This document shows, piece after piece, positions 1-10,796 of a stretch of DNA of 64,000 nucleotides. The position numbers and the translations under genes were made by a program. Each line of letters starts with the position of its first letter. Position 1 is the first letter of the stretch. The DNA comes from Macrostomum hystrix (Eukaryota; Platyhelminthes; Macrostomidae). The stretch lies in assembly GCA_950097015.1 (NCBI GenBank), contig CATNEN010000027.1, positions 702,001-766,000 on the forward strand. The letters are read 5' to 3'. Below the pieces are notes generated by a model that saw only the letters and a list, made by a program, of their open reading frames with translations, was not told where the DNA came from and did no database searches.

Positions 1-652
1 AGGCAACGAGACAGACTTTAGGGAGATCGGGGCTGAGTTTCACTTCAAGAAAATCTGATTGAGCCGCGCGGTTCGCTGTTTTAAGGCCAACTGCAACTAC
101 GAAGACTTAATTAGATTTTTTTATTCTGCCGACTTCACAGTCGCTTGCTTGCCTTTCTGAGCAGTCTCGCTCTCTGCTAAGTAAAGCTCGCCCCGTTTCT
201 AAGGCTTAATACTGAGCACCTGACCTGTCCCCAGTTGCAATTTAGGATAACACAAGCGATGGGGATTAGCAACATTTCTGCTTTAAAAGAGCAGAAATTT
301 AACGACGACATTTGCAAAAACCTGATTCGTAAATCATTTTCTCGACTCTCCGCCTAATGATCTTGCCTGTTCTCAGCAGTCCTGAGTAAATGAGAACGTT
401 GGCCAATAAAAAAGCTAGTTATCGAAAACACAATGTAGCAGCCTTGCTCAGCTAGCTACAGCGCAAGAACTGCTCCTCAATGTCTGTCTTGTTTTTTATT
501 AATCCCGCAGAACAAAACGTATAGCTGCACTTCAAGCAACCATTTGTTGCGAACTTTTCTTAGGAAGTAAAACGCTCATTTAATTGATGCCTTGTTGTTG
601 GCTTATCACGGTTTCTCGGTACATTATTCTTTTCACAAAACAACCCACACAG
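1..652. other. intergenic or intronic sequence, nothing recognised
   Basis: No convincing exon, RNA gene or repeat array is visible. If the exon at 653-908 is a terminal exon, this stretch is the preceding intron on the plus strand. It ends in a usable acceptor (CACACAG before position 653) with a modest pyrimidine tract around 626-634. Confidence 0.4.
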
Positions 653-908
653 TCTGGCCTCTCTCGGACTGAAGAAGCCGCCCCCGCCGCCAGCGCCGAA
701 ACCGAGCGAGGCGAAGGCGGCGAAATCGGACGACGGAACTGGCGCCGAAGCCGAGACTAAAATGGCGCAGGAGGATCCCAAGAAGCGGCCGCAGGCAGCC
801 AATATGGCCACATCGGAGAGCAGCGACTCCGGATTTGTTGGCGGGCCAACGCTGCCCAACGGCAAGGTGGCGCAGAGCTTCCTGCCGCCAATAGAAACCG
901 ATGTCTGA
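653..908 (+). CDS. terminal exon of a plus-strand gene; C-terminus with class I PDZ ligand ETDV (possible Shaker-type K+ channel tail)
   Basis: The gene starts before the window, so this is a 3' partial. From the acceptor at 651-652 a frame stays open for about 85 codons to TGA at 906-908. It reads through a proline/lysine/alanine-rich segment (KKPPPPPAPKPSEAKAAK), then an acidic and serine-rich part, and ends FLPPIETDV. Codon use is GC-rich like the other genes here. ETDV fits the class I PDZ-ligand pattern, and the same four residues end Shaker/Kv1.4 potassium channels; tails of these channels are otherwise low in conservation. I infer a Kv1-like tail only from these last residues. Other membrane or scaffold proteins also end this way, and no channel core is in the window to test it. 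The opposite-strand open frames here look like shadows. Confidence 0.5.
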
Positions 909-2117
909 CACAGTTTACTTCGCGCCTGCCCCTTTTCTTGACGCTCATTGGTTCCCGGCTGGGCGACCAATTAGAACGCGGAGTTAGGTGATGGTCGTTC
1001 AGTGTTGACAAGACGTGGGGTGGGTGCTCCAGAGGGTAAGAGATGTGCATACGGAGTGAGGTGGCTGTTCCTTCGGGGGGAATAGTACATGCGCCATTCG
1101 GGTGTGTGATTTATAAATGTTTTTTCAACAATGAATGCAAGTGATCGTTTAAAAATAGAGCGAGTCAATCTAATCTCAATGTATGCCTTTGCAAGAACCG
1201 GCTAAATCACAAAATTAATATGCAACTGCACAAAATAGCACAAATTCATGCGAAGTAGGCACCGATTGTGGCGCACAACTTGCAAAAAGTTCAACAAGCA
1301 ACATTTGCTGGCCTCAAAAATATTTTTCGCAGCTCATTTTTTTATTGTTCTAGAGTTAGGTCGCATAGTAACTGCGCTTTTCTGCACAAAATTTATCAAT
1401 TTCTGTTAAAATGCACATATGGAGCAGGGTTTGTTCAATCTGATTTGGTCAATTTAATAATCTTTCATTTGATTCTTAGCGCCTCTAGATGAACAGCGTT
1501 TGCTAGCTGTATTTTGCTCGCCAAATGTTTTACACTCTACTTGTGAGTAGAGTGTTGCGTTTTGCATAAGAAAAGTCTATTGAGGAAAATCAATGAACGA
1601 GTCATTTTTGCGGGCAATAATTAGACTGTTAGAGAGAGTTCTCTGCACCTTTGATGTCGCTTTCACAAAATTTGCCTCAATCCAGCTGTCTGAATGTACT
1701 TTCTACATTTTTTGCCTGCAGTGCTCATGAATGTCCGGGTTCTTTTTTAAATTATATTGAATAGTAACTAAAAGCTATTTTCAGTGTCTGCTATTTATAT
1801 CCCAACAGACTGTAACGGAACTGTGATGGATTCTTTTTAACTTTTCATTTTTTCGGGTATCACTGGATGCCTTATTTGTACTTGAAAAGAGTATGAAGAT
1901 TATTTTAGCTGTCATACTACGAATCAACAAACATACATTCAGTTCTCGAATGAAGCAAATGCAGTTCTTATCAGATGTCTTTTTTTCGAGTCACGTTTAA
2001 ATTATTAAAAACTGAAAAATTTCTAACTCAGAAGTATTGAGTACAAGACAGGAAAATTATTAAACAAAAAATGCACAAAAACCAGAAAGTCAAAGCAATT
2101 CAGCAAACTTTAGCATG
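909..2117. other. AT-rich noncoding stretch
   Basis: About 1.2 kb that turns AT-rich and has no supported gene. The first part is probably the 3' UTR of the exon ending at 908. A short inverted repeat (TACACTCTACTTGTGAGTAG, near 1530-1549) is the only local structure noticed. Confidence 0.4.
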
Positions 2118-2670
2118 CATCTCCCAGCCTGTCATCTCCCAGCCTGTCATCTCCCAGCCTGTCATCTCCCAGCCTGTCATCTCCCAGCCTGTCATCTCCC
2201 AGCCTGTCATCTCCCAGCCTGTCATCTCCCAGCCCGTCATCTCCCAGCCTGTCATCTCCCGGCATGTCATCTCCCAGCCTGTCATCTCCCAGCCTGTCAT
2301 CTCCCAGCCTGTCATCTCCCAGCCTGTCATCTCCCGGCCTGTCATCTCCCAGCCTGTCATCTCCCGGCCTGTCATCTCCCAGCCTGTCATCTCCCAGCCT
2401 GTCATCTCCCAGCCTGTCATCTCCCGGCCTGTCATCTCCCAGCCTGTCATCTCCCAGCCTGTCATCTCCCAGCCTGTCATCTCCCAGCCTGTCATCTGCC
2501 AGCCTGTCATCTCCCAGCCTGTCATCTCCCGGCCTGTCATCTCCCAGCCTGTCATCTCCCAGCCTGTCATCTCCCAGCCTGTCATCTCCCAGTCTGTCAT
2601 CTCCCGGCCTGTCATCTCCCAGCCCGTCATATCCCAGCCTGTCATCTCCCAGCCTGTCATCTCCCAGCCT
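2118..2670. repeat. minisatellite, 15-bp unit CATCTCCCAGCCTGT, about 37 copies
   Basis: Uninterrupted head-to-tail 15-mers differing mainly by A/G at one position (CCCAG versus CCCGG) and a few singletons. Because 15 is a multiple of three, all frames stay open over long stretches; those frames are artefacts. The array abuts the 3' end of a minus-strand exon at 2657-3058. The same unit recurs at 4122-4942, 5478-6305 and 7186-7858. Confidence 0.97.
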
Positions 2671-5600
2671 TCCCTTCCAGCACCTGTTGTACCTCGAAGT
2701 CGTCATCAATGTACAGATCGTCCATTGACTTTACTGACGCAGCCGGAGCTGCTGCGGCCGCTGCTGCTGCCAATGGCGAGGAGCCGTCATCATCAGTCAT
2801 CACACCGACTGCAGAAGCAGAAGCAGTAGCAGCATATGGTTCTTCAGTGCTTTGCTGGCTCGGCCGAAAGTGGCTCGATGAGTATTGACTGCAGCAACAG
2901 CAGCAGCGGCAGCCGCTCCTCCAGCTGTCGTCATCTTGGCTGCCCTTCAGCGGTTCTAGCAGCTGCGTCAGTGCCGTCAAGGCCGTCGCCAGGTGCCGAT
3001 TCCGCTGGTCCGTCTCGGCTAACCGCAGGCGCAAATAGCGGCTCTCCTCAGTGAGGCCCTGAAATTGACTTGTTTTTGAAAAATAGCGATGCTCTTTCGT
3101 TTTAACACTACACGTTACCACAGACCTTGAGTGACAACGAGTTGCAAACAATCTGATTGGCCAGTTGGTCTGCGGTCCGACAGGCTCTCATCAAGTCACG
3201 ACGCAGTTGCCGCGTGTCCAACTCCAGACCAGCCAGTCGGCGCTCGCAGCCGGCCTGTTCGAGGCTTTCAATCCGGCTGGCCAGCTGCTCGGCCTGCGAT
3301 TGGCTGGCCTGACGGGAGAGGGTTGTGGGAGGGGATAGAGAAACGATCTCACGCATGTACGAGTACACTTACACATGTACTTAATTAGCTTATTTAGGAG
3401 CTAATCTATTTATTAGCCCAATCAATTATCTATAAATAGCATCAGAAAAATCCACTTCAGCCAATCAAAGCGAATGTTGAATCCGATAGGCTAAATTGAA
3501 ATATTGTATTGTATTCTTGGAATGCGATGCGCGCATAAATGCAACGATAAAAGTACCAAAAATTTAATTACTCGTATAAAGAAAGTGCAAATCTGAACTT
3601 ATCCGGCCTTAACGCAGATAGATTTGTATACCAATATCCCATAAGGCATGGATCAGCATTTCCGCCAGTAATTGGATATTTGAGCATAGCAGACCGATGG
3701 CAGCTCCAAATTGAGCCTCCACTATTGCGGCTACTCATTTCTTCAGCCACATGCTACATGTATGAATTGATAGCCATGTGAACACACAGGCCACTCAGCA
3801 ACTGGTCCAGCCTTCGCCTTCCTCTTCACTTCCCCCTCCTCTCTCCCTGCTCAACCAGCATCCCCAGCAGAATCCCCATTCAGTCTCAGCTCATTGCTAG
3901 GGGGAGTTTAGGCACTCTCATTTCTGCATTAAAGACAGTCAGATCGATATTAGACTTGATTTTGTTCAGGCCCAAGCTGCCTGCCCCTTCATTTCCTGAC
4001 CTACCCACTTGCTGTCGCTTTCAAATGCTGGCCTGTTCAGAAATTCCCCTGGTGCCCTGCGCTTCTGTTCTTATCTCACTGGAGTACCAAGGGCACAACT
4101 CAACTGGAGACGAAGCTTTATGGGACATGACAGGCTGGATGCGACATGACAGGCTGGATGGGACATGACAGGCTGGATGGGAGATTACAGGCTGGATGGG
4201 AGATGACAGGCTGGATGGGAGATGACAGGCTGGATGGGAGATGACAGGCTGGATGGGAGATGACAGGCAGGGAGATTACAGGCTGGGAGATGACAGGCTG
4301 AATGGGAGATGACAGGCTGGATGGGAGATGACAGGCTGGATGGGAGATGACAGGCTGGATAGGAGATGACAGGCTGGATGGGAGATGACAGGCTGGATGG
4401 GAGATGACAGGCTGGATGGGAGATGACAGGCTGGATGGGGGATGACAGGCTGGATGGGAGATGACAGGCTGGGAGATGACAGGCTGGATGGGAGATTACA
4501 GGCTGGGAGATGACAGGCTGGATGGGAGATGACAGGCTGGATGGGAGATGACAGGCTGGATGGGAGATGACAGGCTGGATGGGAGATGACAGGCTGGGAG
4601 ATGACAGACTTGATGATGACAAGCTGGAGATGACAGACTTGATGATGACAGGCTCGGAGATGACAGGCTTGATGATGACAGGCTGGATGGGATATGACAG
4701 GCTGGGAGATGACAGACTTGATGATGACAGGCTCGGAGATGACAGGCAAGAGATGACAGACTTGATGATGACAGGCTCGGAGATGACAGGCTTGATGATG
4801 ACAGGCTGGGAGATGACAGGCTGGGAGATGACAGGCTGGATGGGAATATGACAGCTCCTCCTGTCACCTCCCAGCCAGTCACCTCCCAGCCAGTCACCTC
4901 CCAGCCAGTCACCTCCCACCCTGTCACCTCCCAGCCTGTCTCTATGTAGCTTGTGCACAGTAAAGTGCATCTCAGCTGTGTTCAGCACTGGCCTCGCACT
5001 GCAGTTTTATAGGCGCCATATACTGCACAGAAACCTCAAAATAATGCCGCCCCTTTGAATGCGGAATTATTTTGTGGTGATCGCCAAACGCGGTACTAAA
5101 ATCTGAAAACAATTTTCGCCCGGTTCACTTTTCATCTCTACTGTTCACTGTGTCGGCAAACATCAAAGCGCTGGTCATATTGTTGCCGCAATTGCCTCCC
5201 GCCTGCTGACTGGAGTGCAGCCAATTGGGCCCAATTAATCACGACATCGCTTGCAACAGGCTGACACTGCTGCAAACTCTTTCGGGATTGGCATGCCAGC
5301 TGGCTAATGGAGGCCGACTGCTGTGACTCCTGCAGCAACACACAGGCATTCATTATTTCAGCCTTAAGTCTCACCGCTAGCGATGCCTTCATGTCTTCCG
5401 CATCCATCTCCGCTGCTTCGATTCGTCCAATGGTCTGCTCCAGGACTGCTTCCGGTCTGCGGATGTTTGCAATGATTCTCCCAGCCTGTCATCTCCCAGC
5501 CTGTCATCTCCCATCCAGCCTGTCATCTCCCATCCAGCCTGTCATCACCCATCCAGCCTGTCATCTCCCATCCAGCCTGTTATCTCCCATCCAGCCTGTC

Positions 5601-6427
5601 ATCTCCCATCCAGCCTGTCATCTCTCATCTAGCCTGTCATGTCCCAACCTGTCATCTCCTATCCAGCCTGTCATCTCCCATCCAGCCTGTCATCACCCAT
5701 CCAGCCTGTCATCTCCCATCCAGCCTGTTATCTCCCATCCAGCCTGTTATCTCCCAACCTGTCATCTCCCAGCCTGTCATCTCCCAGCCTGTTATCTCCC
5801 AGCCTGTCATCTCGCATCCAGCCTGTCATCTCCCAGCCTGTCATCTCCCAGCCTGTCATCTCCCAGCCTGTCATCTCCCAGCCTGTCATCTCCCATCCAG
5901 CCTGTCATCTCCCATCCAGCCTGTCATCTCCCATCCAGCCTGTCATCTCCCATCCAGCCTGTCATCTCCCATCCAGCCTGTCATCTCCCATCCAGCCTGT
6001 CATCTCCCATCCAGCCTGTCATCTCCCATCCAGCCTGTCATCTCCCATCCAGCCTGTCATCTCCCATCCAGCCTGTCATCTCCCATCCAGCCTGTCATCT
6101 CCCATCCAGCCTGTCATCTCCCATCCAGCCTGTCATCTCCCATCCAGCCTGTCATCTCCCATCCAGCCTGTCATCTCCCATCCAGCCTGTCATCTCCCAT
6201 CCAGCCTGTCATCTCCCATCCAGCCTGTTATCTCCCAACCTGTTATCTCCCAGCCTGTCATCTCGCATCCAGCCTGTCATCTCCCATCCAGTCTGTCATC
6301 TTCCAGCAGCTCACCTATCCCTTCGTACACGAGACAGTCTCGACGGCGATGCCTGGAGTGACGCAGAGCCATCGTGTCTTGCCTTCGCCTGAGGCCTTGG
6401 CCCCTTCGTCGGAGACTCCTTGCGTTT
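2657..6427 (-). CDS. coiled-coil protein of unknown function, minus strand, 5' end not found
   Basis: Exons are inferred by hand on the minus strand. 6427-6315 encodes a basic segment starting KRKESPTKGP and ends at a strong donor (ATAG/GTGAGC) in phase 2. 5456-5375 completes the split codon and runs PEAVLEQTIGRIEAAEM; at 5374-5330 lies either coding sequence or a 45-nt GTGAGA...CTGCAG mini-intron, both in frame. The frame continues to about 5141, but the exact donor is unclear. 3308-3126 (61 codons, acceptor after a long pyrimidine tract) carries SQAEQLASRIESLEQAG, a clear heptad pattern. 3058-2693 or 3058-2657 follows in phase (EESRYLRLRLAE) and contains an alanine-rich and an acidic segment (DDLYIDDDFE). 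It either splices at GAG/GTACAA (2692) or ends at a TGA at 2657-2659. I do not recognise the family. Codon bias, phase agreement and heptads support coding; the total length is unknown. Confidence 0.55.
3309..4121. other. intron or spacer without recognised features
   Basis: The part next to 3309 provides the pyrimidine-rich acceptor of the minus-strand exon at 3126-3308. The rest is AT-rich and then of average composition, with no exon that I can support. Confidence 0.4.
4122..4942. repeat. minisatellite, 15/19-bp units, inverted relative to the neighbouring arrays
   Basis: The plus strand reads AGATGACAGGCTGGATGGG (19 bp) mixed with AGATGACAGGCTGGG (15 bp), i.e. the reverse complement of the family at 2118 and 5478. 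Around 4600-4800 a variant containing ACTTGATGATGACA is interspersed. At about 4856 the orientation flips and the last 85 bp read CACCTCCCAGCCAGT on the plus strand. It lies in an intron of the coiled-coil gene. Confidence 0.95.
5478..6305. repeat. minisatellite, 19-bp and 15-bp units (CATCTCCCATCCAGCCTGT / CATCTCCCAGCCTGT)
   Basis: About 45 head-to-tail units. The 19-mer is the 15-mer with a 4-bp ATCC/CATC-type insertion. Runs of pure 19-mers fill 5890-6230. The array fills the intron between the minus-strand exons at 6427-6315 and 5456-5375 almost exactly, leaving about 10-20 bp at each splice site. Confidence 0.96.
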
Positions 6428-7031
6428 CTGTTGAAGGCGGCAGTGATGAAGCGTTGCTAGTAAATTATTAGATTTTTTAAATCTTCAAACACAAGCGGCA
6501 TTTCTTTGATGTCTCTCACCTGCAGCGCATTCATCCTGTGTTAGATTAATTTGAACTCATTTTCAGTTTTTTTTTTACTTTAATCTGCTTGACACTGAAA
6601 GATTGCAATTTAGTGCAGATGTCTTATCCTTCGTCCTACTAATCCAACATATCCCAATTCAGCAATGCTTCCCTCTCATTGGTCCAGGAATGACTGAGAA
6701 CACCCACACCAGCTTCCTCTCGCTTCCATTCCCAACTCATTAGTATTTCACCAGTTGCTAGCAAAAGCAAAATTCCCCAGTCATCTCCCAGCGGGAGAAT
6801 GGGAGATGGGATTGGATAACTTGAGATTCCACTAATTACTCGTAAATCAGAATTTATTTAACATTCTTCATTTTCTATTAATTTACACTGAACAATTTAG
6901 TTTTAGTCAAGATAATTTTAACCGAATACTACTGAACGTTGTGCGCGTCAGTAGTTATTTAAGAAAGTGCTTCGCTTTCTACAAATAAAAAAATGAATAA
7001 TACATAAGGGGCAACAAACAAGGCAAGTGCT
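6428..7031. other. AT-rich spacer, nothing recognised
   Basis: Contains a pyrimidine-rich acceptor for the minus-strand exon at 6427 and otherwise AT-rich sequence with no supported exon or RNA gene. Confidence 0.4.
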
Positions 7032-7956
7032 TCAGTTCATCCAGTAGCTGCAAAGAGAATACATCAGCTTGTCCGTGGACTGAACAGCTGTACAGAGCCC
7101 TTCAAAAGCACCACGCAACAGCTGCGGCTGTGGCACTGGCTTTAGGCCTATGGACCGAAAACTGAGAATCCAATATCTAATTCTCCCAGCCTGTCACCTC
7201 CCTGTCATCTCCCAGCCTGTCATCTCCTTGCCTGTCATCTCCCAGCCTGTCATCTCCTTGCCTGTCATCTCCCAGCCTGTCATCTCCTTGCCTGTCATCT
7301 CCCAGCCTGTCATCTCCTTGCCTGTCATCTCCCAGCCTGTCATCTCCCAGCCTGTCATCTCCCAGCCTGTCATCTCCCAGCCTGTCATCTCCCAGCCTGT
7401 CATCTCCCAGCCTGTCATCTCCCAGCCTGTCATCTCCCAGCCTGTCATCTCCCAGCCTGTCACCTCCCATCTTGTCACCTCCCATCTTGTCACCTCCCAT
7501 CTGTCACCTCCCATCTTGTCACCTCCCATCTTGTCACCTCCCATCTTGTCACCTCCCATCTTGTCACCTCCCATCTTGTCGCCTCCCATCTTGTCACCTC
7601 CCATCTTGTCACCTCCCATCTTGTCACCTACCATCTTGTCATCTCCCATCTTGTCACCTCCCATCTTGTCACCTACCATCTTGTCACCTCCCATCTTGTC
7701 ACCTCCCATCTTGTCACCTACCATCTTGTCACCTCCCATCTTGTCACCTCCCATCTTGTCACCTCCAGCCTGTCACGTCCCATCTTGTCACCTCCCATCT
7801 TGTCACCTTCAGCCTGTCACGTCCCAGCCTGACACGTCCCAGCTTGTCACGTCCCATATGCGGTAGATATTTTCAGGACTTATAAACACTTTTGAACAAA
7901 TAATATAGTTGACTCACCTCAGAAAACAACAGCGGACTTCTTCCAGATTGAACTGG
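7032..7956 (-). CDS. two possible 3'-terminal exons of an unrecognised minus-strand gene
   Basis: Exon 7956-7918 (39 nt) has a good acceptor (TTTTTCCAATGCAG) and an excellent donor (TGAG/GTGAGTC), reads QFNLEEVRCCFL and ends in phase 2. Exon 7161-7032 starts one base before a codon boundary after ATTCTCAG and reads FRSIGLKPVPQPQLLRGAFE, then continues to a TGA at 7032-7034. The two join in phase across the array at 7186-7858. An acceptor at 7122 would also give an open frame. The family is unknown and the 5' exons are not found. The stop codon means these are not upstream exons of the coiled-coil gene unless the model is wrong. Evidence is splice-site quality and phase only. Confidence 0.3.
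7186..7858. repeat. minisatellite, two 15-bp unit types (CATCTCCCAGCCTGT, then CACCTCCCATCTTGT)
   Basis: The first half alternates CATCTCCCAGCCTGT with CATCTCCTTGCCTGT, i.e. a 30-bp double unit near 7190-7330, then pure units. The second half (from about 7458) is built from CACCTCCCATCTTGT. This shows the same family switching subtypes inside one array. Confidence 0.96.
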
Positions 7957-8378
7957 CTGCATTGGAAAAATATTAGTTGTTTAAAAAGTCCTGAGTCTTT
8001 GTCTAAATCAGCGTGACGCACTGAGTTTGTGAAAGCAGAATTGGCACTGAGCCAAACCTTTATCCCTGTTCTCCTGTTCTTCAGCATAGGCTTTTGCCTC
8101 AGGATTACCTTCTCCGCTTTCAGCCCCCCCACTGTTTTCCAGAAGCCCTTCCATGTGAGACACTCGACATTTTCGATGGAGAAAAGCAGTCGAGCCGGAT
8201 TGGGGGGAAAATCATTCCTTGCGCCCACACGGAAGATAGGCCTGCCTAGGATGGGATCTGGGATTTTCTTATGTACACTGCAGCCGTCAGTCGCACGTGG
8301 ACCGTCTCTGTTCGTTAATTATCCCTGACACTGAGCAGTTTGGCTGCCATGTTTGAGCAGTGTTCTTCTAAACATTCT
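7957..8378. other. spacer of average composition, nothing recognised
   Basis: Open frames on both strands here lack splice signals in agreement or family motifs, so I do not call them genes. Confidence 0.35.
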
Positions 8379-10146
8379 GCCAGTTTAGAAGGTCATGACT
8401 GCCTGTTTAGTAGGTCATGACTGCCAGTTTAGTAGGTCATGACTGCCAGTTTAGTAGGTCATGACTGCCAGTTTAGAAGGTCATGACTGCCAGTTTAGTA
8501 GTTCATGACTGCCAGTTTAGTAGTTCATGACTGCCAGTTTAGTAGTTCATGACTGCCAGTTTAGTGGGTCATGACTGCCAGTTTAGTAGGTTATGACTGC
8601 CAGTTTAGTAGGTTATGACTGCCAGTTTAGTAGGTAATGACTGCCAGTTTAGAAGGTCATGACTGCCAGTTTAGTGGGTCATGACTGCCAGTTTAGTAGG
8701 TCATGACTGCCAGTTTAGTAGTTCATGACTGCCAGTTTAGTAGTTCATGACTGCCAGTTTAGTAGGTCATGACTGCCAGTTTAGTAGTTCATGACTGCCA
8801 GTTTAGTGGGTCATGACTGCCAGTTTAGTAGGTTATGACTGCCAGTTTAGTAGGTTATGACTGCCAGTTTAGTAGGTAATGACTGCCAGTTTAGAAGGTT
8901 ATGACTGCCTGTTTAGTAGGTCATGACTGCCAGTTTAGTAGGTCATGACTGCCAGTTTAGAAGGTCATGACTGCCAGTTTAGTAGTTCATGACTGCCAGT
9001 TTAGTAGTTCATGACTGCCAGTTTAGTAGTTCATGACTGCCAGTTTAGTGGGTCATGACTGCCAGTTTAGTAGGTTATGACTGCCAGTTTAGTAGGTTAT
9101 GACTGCCAGTTTAGTAGGTAATGACTGCCAGTTTAGAAGGTCATGACTGCCAGTTTAGTGGGTCATGACTGCCAGTTTAGTAGGTCATGACTGCCAGTTT
9201 AGTAGTTCATGACTGCCAGTTTAGTAGTTCATGACTGCCAGTTTAGTAGGTCATGACTGCCAGTTTAGTAGTTCATGACTGCCAGTTTAGTGGGTCATGA
9301 CTGCCAGTTTAGTAGGTTATGACTGCCAGTTTAGTAGGTTATGACTGCCAGTTTAGTAGGTAATGACTGCCAGTTTAGAAGGTCATGACTGCCAGTTTAG
9401 TAGGTCATGACTGCCAGTTTAGTAGGTCATGACTGCCAGTTTAGTAGTTCATGACTGCCAGTTTAGTAGGTTATGACTGCCAGTTTAGTGGGTCATGACT
9501 GCCAGTTTAGTAGGTCATGACTGCCAGTTTAGTAGGTCATGACTGCCAGTTTAGTAGGTCATGACTGCCAGTTTAGTAGTTCATGACTGCCAGTTTAGTA
9601 GTTCATGACTGCCAGTTTAGTAGGTCATGACTGCCAGTTTAGAAGGTCATGACTGCCAGTTTAGTAGGTCATGACTGCCAGTTTAGTAGGTCATGACTGC
9701 CAGTTTAGTAGGTTATGACTGCCAGTTTAGTAGTTCATGACTGCCAGTTTAGTAGGTCATGACTGCCAGTTTAGTAGGTCATGACTGCCAGTTTAGTAGT
9801 TCATGACTGCCAGTTTAGTAGTTCATGACTGCCAGTTTAGTAGGTCATGACTGCCAGTTTAGTAGTTCATGACTGCCAGTTTAGTAGGTTATGACTGCCA
9901 GTTTAGTAGGTCATGACTGCCAGTTTAGTAGGTCATGACTGCCAGTTTAGAAGGTCATGACTGCCAGTTTAGTAGGTCATGACTGCCAGTTTAGTAGATC
10001 ATGATTAGTAGGTCATGAAGGCCAGTTTAGTAGGTCATGAAGGCCAGTTTAGTAGGCCATGACTGCCAGTTTAGTAGATCATGATTAGTAGGTCATGAAG
10101 GCCAGTTTAGTAGGTCATGAAGGCCAGTTTAGTAGGCCATGACTGT
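8379..10146. repeat. 22-bp minisatellite with a higher-order repeat, about 80 copies
   Basis: The unit contains GACTGCCAGTTTAGTAGGT followed by CAT. Variants at three positions (TAGG/AAGG/TGGG/TAGT and TCAT/TTAT/TAAT) follow a fixed order. The rare CCTG variant at about 8401 recurs at about 8908, and the variant order that follows it is the same except for one missing unit, so blocks of about 23 units were duplicated. The last 150 bp (10000-10146) degenerates into a 62-bp repeat with AAGGCC variants. Confidence 0.97.
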
Positions 10147-10796
10147 CACTTTGCCAATTAAGACATAAAGAAAATATACGTTTTCAAGCAGCCATTTATT
10201 TAGTGCACTGCCTAGTTTTTTGGTGAGAAAAAGTAAAATAATTCAGATTCTACTACTTACAGTAGAAAGTAGAATTATGATGGAAATATTTCCCCATTTC
10301 ACTTAGGGTTAAAATAAAAATATATATATTTAACGATCTCCAGCTAATTATAAAAAGTCGAATTACTTTTAGTTATACTTTTTACAAAACAAAAAATACA
10401 AATTATTAAACCACGAGAACTAATTGGCTTAAGATATTAAGGACTGTTTTGCAAAAGTACATCTCAAAGTTCAACCGACAGGTAAGGGTATAATGGTCGA
10501 TAGGGACCCTCAGAGCCCGCTTCCCTCAATCCGTCTTATTTGTCAGTTTAGAACTGCACTCCAGCCTGTACAGCTAGACAATAATAAATTAATTCCCCCA
10601 TCCCAGAGTAAAATTTCTGCACTGAAATAAAGCAGAAGATTCTCCTGTCCTGTCCACACCCTCCGCTGTGAGTGGTAGCTGCGTCAGTGGACCCAGCCTG
10701 GCGCAGACCTGTCATTGGTCGTGTTGCTCCTCCGCCAGCCAGCCAGCCAGCCACCCAGCTGCATTTATTCACTCACTGGGTGATGAAGAGGACGCA
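10147..10796 (+). promoter_or_regulatory. upstream region of the DEG/ENaC gene
   Basis: AT-rich until about 10480, then mixed. It should hold the promoter and 5' UTR of the gene starting at 10797, but I cannot point to a TATA box or a splice acceptor that decides the mRNA start. The frame stays open upstream of 10797 to an earlier ATG at 10668; that extension (serine/histidine-rich) is not typical of the family, so I prefer the later start. Confidence 0.3.

Noticed and set aside
2071-2888. Long open frames in the 15-bp array (VISQP, HLPAC, MTGWE repeats)
   Set aside because: A unit that is a multiple of three keeps every frame open; the frames exist on both strands and lack any independent coding signal.
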